A stretch of 58,659 nucleotides of DNA from Ustulina deusta (Eukaryota; Ascomycota; Sordariomycetes; Xylariales; Xylariaceae): contig JAJNNX010000093.1 in NCBI GenBank assembly GCA_023159155.1, positions 1 to 58,659 on the forward strand. Reading direction: 5' to 3'. Made by a program: the position numbers and the translations under genes. Below the pieces are notes generated by a model that made no database searches, was not told the origin of the DNA, and saw only the letters and a list, made by a program, of their open reading frames with translations. Positions 50,630-58,659 of this stretch are shown one piece after another; the first letter of the stretch is position 1, and the number at the start of each line of letters is the position of its first letter.

Positions 50630-50810
50630 TTGTGATTTTTATTATGCTTTTTGTTCTGGCTATGATTATGACTCTGGTTACGTTTTTGACTACTGTTATA
50701 ATAGCAGTTCCAACTATTGTTACAATAGCGGTTCCGACTATTATTATAATAATAATTCTAACTGTTGTTATGGTATATTTTTTGATTTTGATTTTGTTAG
50801 TTTTTTGTTT
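50630..50810 (-). pseudogene. Possible degraded gag fragment of retrotransposon 2
   Basis: The minus strand reads as a low-complexity Asn/Ser/Tyr/Arg/Gln stretch with scattered Cys and at least one stop. It is more GC-bearing than its surroundings. Its place in the right half of the element fits a gag C-terminal region if the element is read on the minus strand. No intact zinc knuckle is seen, so the assignment is tentative. Confidence 0.3.
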
Positions 50811-52846
50811 ATAAATCTTTATTGCTTTTTTTGCTATATTAGGAATAAGGTTTGTATTAAAAAGAGTTATTTAACTTTTAATATTTTTTGCTGTAGTAAC
50901 AGCTATAATTGCAGTAGTCCGAACAGCGATTTAGATAGTTGTTTTAATAGGATAGTTTTAAGAATTGAGGCGTTTTTGTTAAAGAGGTATTAGTATTGTT
51001 TAATAAGTATTTTATTTAAAGCTTTATATTTAAATATTATTTTTTAGTTTTGCGCTCTAACCTGTGTTATATTTTTTTGATTTTCTTTATATAGTTTTTA
51101 AGGTTTTTTTTTTATTTGGGGGCATAAATATAATTTATAATGGTTTTTTTTTATTAATTATAGATATTTTTTATAATTTTGATCTAGTTAGAGTTGTTTT
51201 TTGCTAGTATATTATTAGTTCTAATATAACAAAGTTTATATTATATATATTAAAAAAATACGTTATAGTTTTTAATTATGTTCTAAAAAGTAAGCTTTTT
51301 TTTTAAAAACTTTTAAGTAGCTCGACTAGTATAAATTTTAAAACATTTTTTTAAATGTTTTATTAGTAGTTTAATTTTAAAAGATCGGAAAGTCTAATAT
51401 TATAAAGCAGTTATTTTATTGTTTTATTATAGTAAAGCTGATCTTGCTAGTAAATAATTAAATAAAAATATAATTTAGTTATTTTTTAATTTGTTTGTTT
51501 TTAGTATAGCGTTAATATAGTTAATAAAAAAATAAATATTAATATAAATAATGTTTTTTTTATTAGCTACAACCTTTTAATTGTTAGAGTTATTTTATTT
51601 TGGATTAAAAATACTAATATTGTTATATTTAAGCTTAGGCGTTTTTTTTTTAGTAAATGTTAATTTAGCGCTAGAGGTATTCCTTTTTAGCTATTGTTTA
51701 TTATTATTATTATTATTATTGTTATTATTGTTGCAGTAATTAGGGTTACTATTGTTGTTGTCTGGTTTTGGGGGATCTAAGGGATTTTTACCTAATGTTT
51801 CGCATATTTTAGGCTTTTTTTTGTAGCTAGGTTGTAGCAGGGGAGATATTAAGGTTATAAGGTTAAGTATAGCTATATTTGTTATAAACTTAATATTTAG
51901 TATAAGCTATACAAGTTTTGCTTTTAAAGCTAATACTAAGCTTTATATAGCAAGTATTTTTATTAGATTATTAAGCTTTTTATTTATTATATATAATACG
52001 TTTGTAAATTTTTTGTGCTAGATATAAAATTTATTAAATTTCTAATAAAGCGCTTTAATGTTTTTATATATTAATAAAATACTAAAATTAGTTTTTTAAA
52101 AATGTTTAATAAAAAAACTTACTGTTTTTTTATTAAATCTAATATTTTTTATATAAAGGTTAAGTAGTAGACTTATGGTTTTTAATACTAATTAAAAGCT
52201 TTATAGGTTATAAAAGCTATTGTACTTGCTTAGGTTTAAGCTTAGCAAAAGCTTATTTATTAAGTTTATTATATTATTTAGTAAATATTCTAAAAAGTAA
52301 AAATTACTAAAACTAAATATAGACTAGCTTATAAGTAGTATAGAATAAATAGTATAAGATAAACTATATATAAAGGGTATAATAAAGAAATAAAATTAAG
52401 TAAAATATTTTATTAAAATAAACTATTAAATAAAGTATATATATTTAAATTAGCTAATAAGTACGTTTTAATTAATGTTTTGCTTAATATTTTTAAGAAT
52501 ATTTGTAATATTTGTAAGCTTTTTTAATATTTTTAGTTATTATATATAATATAATTTTAGTAACTAATTAATTTTTAAAATATAGAAGTGCTATGCGAAG
52601 CTTGTTTTTTAGTGTTAAGCTTATTTATAAATTTTTATAAGGGTATATATAAAATATAAAAGTTTGTGTATAGCTTGGCGGTTATATTTATTTAAATAGT
52701 ATAATGTTAGTAGTACTACTATAGCTTATAAAATATAAGGTGTTAGTTTATTGCTTTCGAAAAAGTATTTTTGTAACTTTATAAAATTAAAAAAAACAAT
52801 ATAGTATAGCGTTTATAATAAAACGAAGCATAGTAAGGCACTACTT

Positions 52847-53049
52847 TAATAAAAAAACTAATAGGTATATAAATAAAAATAATAAATTAAAAAAAAATAG
52901 GTACGTAATAAAATATTAGAAGGTCTAATATATTTATGTGCGAGGTCCCACTTATAAGAGTACAGGCCATCTAGTATGGACCTGTCCTGACCTGGGGCAT
53001 AGGCCACTATTCAAGGTTGCTAGTTCAAGCCCCCTATAGGTCTCTATCA
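52847..53049 (-). repeat. Right LTR of retrotransposon 2
   Basis: This 203-bp repeat is followed by GCTAT. Its first ~85 bp shows G-to-A loss while the remaining ~115 bp keeps many C residues, the reverse of the left LTR. This suggests RIP acted on different strands in the two copies. Confidence 0.88.
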
Positions 53050-53054
53050 GCTAT

Positions 53055-56000
53055 ATTAAGCGTTAGTATAAAACTTTAATTAGCATAACTAGGCTAGAGC
53101 TTTATAATTAGAGTTTTAATATATTTGGACTTATTTTCCTTAGCCTACTGTTTATCCTTATAAATTTTTGCTTTTTTTAAAAAAAATACTGCTTTAAAAT
53201 ATATAGTATTTTTATCAAGCTTAGCTTAGTTAATAATATCTATAAGTATTTTTTTGCGTAAAGTAGTATTATTAAGCTAGCTTTTAAACTTATTAATAGT
53301 CCTATATTTTTTAGTCTAATAAAAATAGGACATAAATATATCTTTTTTTTTTTTAATATATTTAGGTTAACTAATAAATTTAGTAGTTATAGTAGTATTA
53401 ACTATAGTTTTAAAAAAATAAGCAATAAAACACAAATAGTATTAAATATAATATTTATTATTATAATTAATATAAATTAATTTATTATAGTTAAGCTAGG
53501 ACTTATAATAAGTTTAGTAGTAAAGTTTATATTCTAATCTTTATATATTTTTAAAAAAAAATACAATAATAATATAGTTTAAATAGTAGTTTTTGCAATA
53601 TATTAACTATTTATTACTAGGGTTAGCGCAGCTAGATCTAGCTTATATAATAGTATTACTAATAATAAACTAGCTATAATAAGCTTATAATATTATAACT
53701 AAGCTAAAATCTTATTATTTAATAAATCTAGGCTGCTTAATATATACTAGATTAATAATAATAATATTATATTTATTGCTTTATATACTTTAAACAATAC
53801 ATATAATAACTATTTTAAAAATAATCTTAGTAGTTATAAGTATAAATAGCTTTCTATTAATTTTATTAATTTAAGCATTATAAAAAGTAATAATACTAAT
53901 ATTTAAACGTTGCTTATTAAGTTAATATAAATTAGTTTTAAAAATTAAAACAATAAAATTATAGATATATTTAGCATTAGCCTAATTAATAAAACTATTT
54001 TTATTAGCAAGTTTATTATTGTTTCTTTTAATATTTAAAAAAAAGGCCGATCTACTAGCAGCTTTATAAGCAATATTTTTAATAAATATTTAAAATTAAA
54101 TAATTATTAGATTATTATAGTTATAAAGATTTTTAAGCATAAAACTATTATAAAACTTTATAAATATAAACTATAAAATATTGCTTTTAGTATAATAATT
54201 AATCTTAAAATAGTAAGGGTAAATAACGCCTAATTATTTTATATAAATACTTATTAGAAACTTAAGCTATAGTACAAATAAATTAAAAAAATAAGTAAGC
54301 TGATCTAGTTTGCTATAATAGCTACTTGCTTAAAAAAAAAGCAGGCAAATTTGCTTGCTATTTCTAGTAAGAATATAAACTGTTGCATTAATTTATATAA
54401 AAACAATAAGTATACTAGTTTTAGTTATTTTTTGTTTTTTATTAATAATTAAAACTTATATATTAAAAATAAAACTAATAGTAAACAAAATAAAAGAAGT
54501 ACAAACAATAATATTAGTTTTTTTATATATATGTTTAATAAATTGTTTATAAAGTTGTTTATATATTTTTTTGCTTTTTTTTCTCCAAAAGTTAGAATTA
54601 AACTTATAGATTTTAAGATTAAAAAAAATACGCTAAACAAAAAGGTCTGTTTTTTGTTGTATTATATATTTATTTATAACTAATTTAATTAATTCAGAGC
54701 TTTTTTAAATAATAGTTCTTTTGTTTTTTATATTAATAGTATTTTATATAAGTTATATAAAAAGGCGTTTAAGCTTAAGCAAGTTTATAAAATTTTTAGG
54801 TACATATTATTTGTTTGTTTTATAAAATATATGCTTTATTATAGTAGTAATAATTATAGCTCGAATAATTTTAGGTTTAATATTTAAATTATATTTTATT
54901 TAGTTCTAGTAAATAGTATATATTATATTATTTAACTAATAATTATTATTACTAATAATAATAACCTAAATATATTAAAAAGCAGATTAACTATATATAA
55001 GTGGAGTATTTATAAGTTATATTATAAATACTATTTATTTAGTATAAAGATTAATAATAGTTTGTTTAATAGTAGCGTTAAAATATATAACTTTTATATT
55101 AGTATTGTTTTAACTAGCTTATATATTAGTATATATAATAGTATTATTCTAACTAGAAACTTGGGTAATACCTATATCCCAAGTAATAGCTTGGGCAGTA
55201 TTATTATTGCTTATAAAACTATTGCTTTAGCTATTATTATTAAATAACTATATTAGTACTCCTATATTTTAAGTAGTAGCTTGAGCAGCATTATTATTAG
55301 TATTATTATTACTTATAAAACTATTGCTTTAGCTACTATTATTAAAAAGCTATATTAGTGCTTTTATAATATTTAATATTATATTTAATACTAGGTCCTA
55401 AGCAAAAAACTTTTTAAAAAAAATTATAGTAAAAGTTTTACTACTTTTAAAATATCTATATATAAGTTTAATATTAAAAAGGCATTTTTTGACGTTATAT
55501 ATAATAATTTTATATTATTTATTATTAAGTTTGGTATAAGCAGTAAAAAAGCGATTAGATTGTTTTTTAGTAATATTATAAGGTTAATAATAAGTAACTA
55601 TTTTATATTAAATAATAATTTGGAGCAATAATAAGTTTAATTGTTAAGTTTTATTTTTATTAATCTTTTTTTAATTTTTTTAAGGTATAAGAGTTGTAAA
55701 ATTTGCAAAAAAAAAAATAACTATAGCTGCTTTATAAAGTAGGGCTATAAAATAGCAATATTTGTTTACTAGCAAACTTAAAATATAATTTATAAAATAA
55801 ACTATAGTAAAAAAAACTTTAAAGTTATAATAGCAAATATATTTCTGATTAAAATTTATAGCCTAGAAATAAAAAAACAAAAATAGTTATTACTATTCTT
55901 ATTAATAATTATATTAATAATAGCTTTTATTTCTGTTTTTATAATATTTTTATAAATTATAGTATTAAAAATAACTAAAACGTTAAAGTATAATATAGCT

Positions 56001-56593
56001 TTTATAACCTAGGCAAGATATTTTTTGCTACTAAGCTATTCGGAAATATTAGAATTGAAGATTTTAAATAAAACAAGTTTTTTTAAACCTTAAGTAATTT
56101 TTTAGAAAAAATACAAAAAAACAAAAATAATAAAAATAATTAGTGTAATATTATTTTATTTTTATTTAATTAATAATAAATAGCTATATATTAAAATATA
56201 TATTTAACTATTTTAGTAGGAATAACAAATAGTTTAAAATATTACTATTATATAATTATATTTTTAATATATTGTTTATATTTATCTTATAGTTCCTAGT
56301 ATTAAAAAAGGAACTATAATATTAAGTTTTTAAGCTATTTATTATAGGCTTTTTTAAGGCTTTTTAAAATAGTTGCTAAAATAAACTTAAAATATTATTT
56401 TATATAACTAAGCATATAGGATTATCTGCTTTTATTAATATTATAAGTTATAGTATAAGCTTTTAAAATCTTTTTAATAATTATATTAATAGCTTTAGTT
56501 TTATTAACTTTGGTTTTAAATAAATTGCAAAGCTTATAAAATATATTTATAAATTTAATCTTATAAAAATTATTAGGCTAAAAAGTATTAGCT

Positions 56594-56624
<31 letters not shown>

Positions 56625-58659
56625 TAGGCAGTAGGATAGCTATAATTTATTATATTATAAAAAAGTATTACTAAAATAAATATAGACTATTATAAAATAA
56701 GCTTTAAAAAGCTGTTTTAATAATAATATTTATAAGCAATAATATAAAACAAAAAGATTGATTTTTTTTGCAGAGTTATAAATATTTAAAAATACTTTTA
56801 ATATTTAAAAGTAATATTTTTATAAAAAATAAGTCTATTAAATATACTAAACTTGCTATTTTTAGTATTTTATATAAGCAGTTTATATAAAAACATATTT
56901 TATTTTTTGTAGCTTTTTGTAAAAATATTAATTATTTTTTTGTTTTTTTTATTATAATATAAAATACTAATTTTAAATTTATATAATAAGTTTGAGTTTG
57001 CTATAAGTTTGCTAAAGAGGTTAAGTTATTAAATAAAATTATTAAAAAATATATTAGTAAGCTAAGCTATATAATCCAAACATAATATATAATAAATATT
57101 ATTTATAGTAGCTAAAATATTTATTATAAATTTAATAAGCAGTATATTATATTTTAGAGCTTTTAGTAAGTCTTTATAGCCTTGCTTTACTAGCTAATTA
57201 TATATTAAGCCTTTGCTTACTTTAGTAATAATAAACTTTTAAATAAAAGCTATATATAAAAAATAAGTATTTATAAATATTTTATATATTTTTATAGATT
57301 TTATTTAATATTTATAATAAATATAAATATTTTATGTTTTAAATTAAGCGTTATTAATTTTAATTGTGCTATAGTAAGCTAGTATATAATTTAATCTAAG
57401 AAATAATATATAGTTAGAATAATAAAAAAGTATAAGCTAAAGGTTTGTTTATCTAAGTTTTTTTTTAGCCTACTTTACTTTTTAAAGTATTATAGGTTAT
57501 AAAATATGCTATAATAGCTAAAATATATTTGTTTTTATATTTATTATACTTATTAATATAAAGTATTTATTAAAATTATTTACAAAGTTTATATTATTAT
57601 TTAGCATAGATATAATACCTAAAGTAAGATTAATAGCTTTAATAAATAGCATATTATTATATAGAATAAATTATTATAAAAGCTCTAGATTGTTTAAAGT
57701 ACTTATAAGCAGAATAAAAAATAAAAATATTAAAGCAAAAATAATTATTTTTTTATAAGTTTATATTAGCATTTATAATAACTAAAGTAATTATAATAAA
57801 AATAAAAACTATTATTGTAATAATTAGAATAGATTATATAATTGTGTTTTATATTACTATATTTATTTTATAAGAAATTCTAATATACTAAATTAATATA
57901 AACTTATTTAAAAATATTATTACTAAAAGCTAGTTAAACAAATATATTATTATATATAATCAAATATAATATATTTTATTAATATTAATATAAATAAGGA
58001 TATATTTAATTAGCTTATATTTATTATATTAGGTTTTTTAATATTTAAGCAATTTAAAAATGGTTTTTTGGTTATTTAAAATAAAAATTTTGGCTATAAT
58101 AGCATTAAAAGCAATAGTATTAATTTTGCTAAGGTTAGGGAGAAGCTGGCAAGTTCTGTTCTTTTATAAAAAAAAAATATAGGCTATTTAGCAAAATAAT
58201 TAATATATCTATATCTATTTTAAACACAATTTAATATATATAAAACTTATTATTAAGTTTAATATTAAAATAAATAGCTAAAGTAGCTTAATATATTGCT
58301 TTATTATTAAAAAAATAGTAGCTAGGTTTAATAAAACAGATTATATATATATTATTAATAAAAAGTATAATAACTTATTACTATTAATAAACAGGTATAT
58401 TTAGTAGAATAGGCTAAGTAGTTAGGTTATATATAAAGTAATTATATGCTAAAAAAATAATACTAAAACTATCTACTTTAATAATATCTAGGGCAAGTTT
58501 AAAAAAAAATATTATAAATATATAATTTGTAATATTATAAAAGCTATAAATATATAGTAAATAAAAAGTACAAAGATTTAAAAAGCTATATATAAAAAAT
58601 ATAGCTATAATTATTAAAATTAGGTAAGCATAGGAGTAGTAAAAAATAAAAAAGTAGTT
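53055..58659. repeat. AT-rich RIP-degraded block, right flank
   Basis: AT-saturated sequence with no usable frame continues to the window end. It includes a tandem duplication at 55171-55361 and a 23-base A run at 56601-56623. No gene or intact element ends are recognised. Confidence 0.75.
55171..55361 (+). repeat. Tandem duplication with ~90-bp period
   Basis: A unit starting CCTATAT at 55171 recurs at 55261. Both copies share AAGTA-TAGCTTG-GCAG, ATTATTATT, TATAAAACTATTGCTTTAGCT and ATATTAGT words. The second copy has an extra ATT-rich insertion. It may be an internal repeat of a decayed element. Confidence 0.65.

Larger units (their letters stand above)
45019..53049 (-). mobile_element. 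Complete RIP-degraded LTR retrotransposon 2
   Basis: Two 203-bp terminal repeats (45019-45221 and 52847-53049) bound an 8031-bp element. Intact termini are TGATAGA at the left LTR start and TCTATCA at the right LTR end, perfect inverted ends. The 5-bp target-site duplication GCTAT is at 45014-45018 and 53050-53054. The interior is AT-saturated with no usable frame. The top strand is T-rich, and the reverse strand of about 50,640-50,800 translates to a degraded Asn/Ser/Arg-rich stretch like a gag tail. Minus-strand coding is therefore inferred. A Gypsy or Copia label cannot be given. Confidence 0.88.

Noticed and set aside
53015..53036. tRNA-like B-box (GGTTGCTAGTTCAAGCC) in the LTR of retrotransposon 2
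   Set aside because: The flanking bases cannot form a T-arm stem and no acceptor or anticodon arms are seen; the sequence is explained by the LTR.
55171..55361. Possible CRISPR-like spacing of repeats
   Set aside because: Only two adjacent copies without spacers, in a fungal genome.
56289..56317. 9-bp hairpin (ATAGTTCCT / AGGAACTAT)
   Set aside because: Short dyads of this size are expected by chance in AT-rich DNA of this length and nothing nearby gives it a role.

Overview
The window reads as nuclear DNA of a filamentous ascomycete (Pezizomycotina). Genes carry short introns (about 47-148 bp) with fungal splice sites, and the gene content is a typical polyketide cluster. The flanks look like AT-rich isochores made by repeat-induced point mutation (RIP): almost pure A+T, full of TpA, with every long reading frame destroyed. 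I cannot name the genus from sequence alone.

Layout. 1 to about 15,560 is an AT-rich block. It contains a complete but heavily mutated LTR retrotransposon (6323-13569) with two 254-bp LTRs and a CCTAG target-site duplication. About 15,640 to 44,200 is a normal-composition gene island. About 44,200 to the end is a second AT-rich block, with another complete degenerate LTR retrotransposon (45019-53049; 203-bp LTRs, GCTAT target-site duplication).

The island carries eight intact genes: a Zn2Cys6 regulator (+), a PDR-type ABC exporter (-), a cytochrome P450 (-), an ACMSD-like amidohydrolase resembling 6-methylsalicylate decarboxylase (+), a second related P450 (-), a cupin protein (-), a partially reducing polyketide synthase of 6-methylsalicylic acid synthase type (+), and an extended-SDR reductase (+). 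I assembled the exons by hand. All eight models give uninterrupted proteins with lengths divisible by three. A 158-bp hAT-like MITE lies between the PKS and the reductase.

How the genes fit together (inference from family knowledge). The PKS should make 6-methylsalicylic acid and the amidohydrolase should decarboxylate it to m-cresol. The two P450s resemble the patH/patI (CYP619) pair and would oxidise the methyl group and the ring, giving m-hydroxybenzyl alcohol and then gentisyl alcohol. The cupin protein (patJ-like) and the reductase would tailor this further, the ABC pump would export the product, and the Zn2Cys6 protein would control the set. The later patulin genes (patN, patF, patD, patE, patO types) are not in the window. 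The likely end product is therefore an earlier or different metabolite, such as gentisyl alcohol, a toluquinol or an epoxycyclohexenone, unless further genes lie elsewhere.
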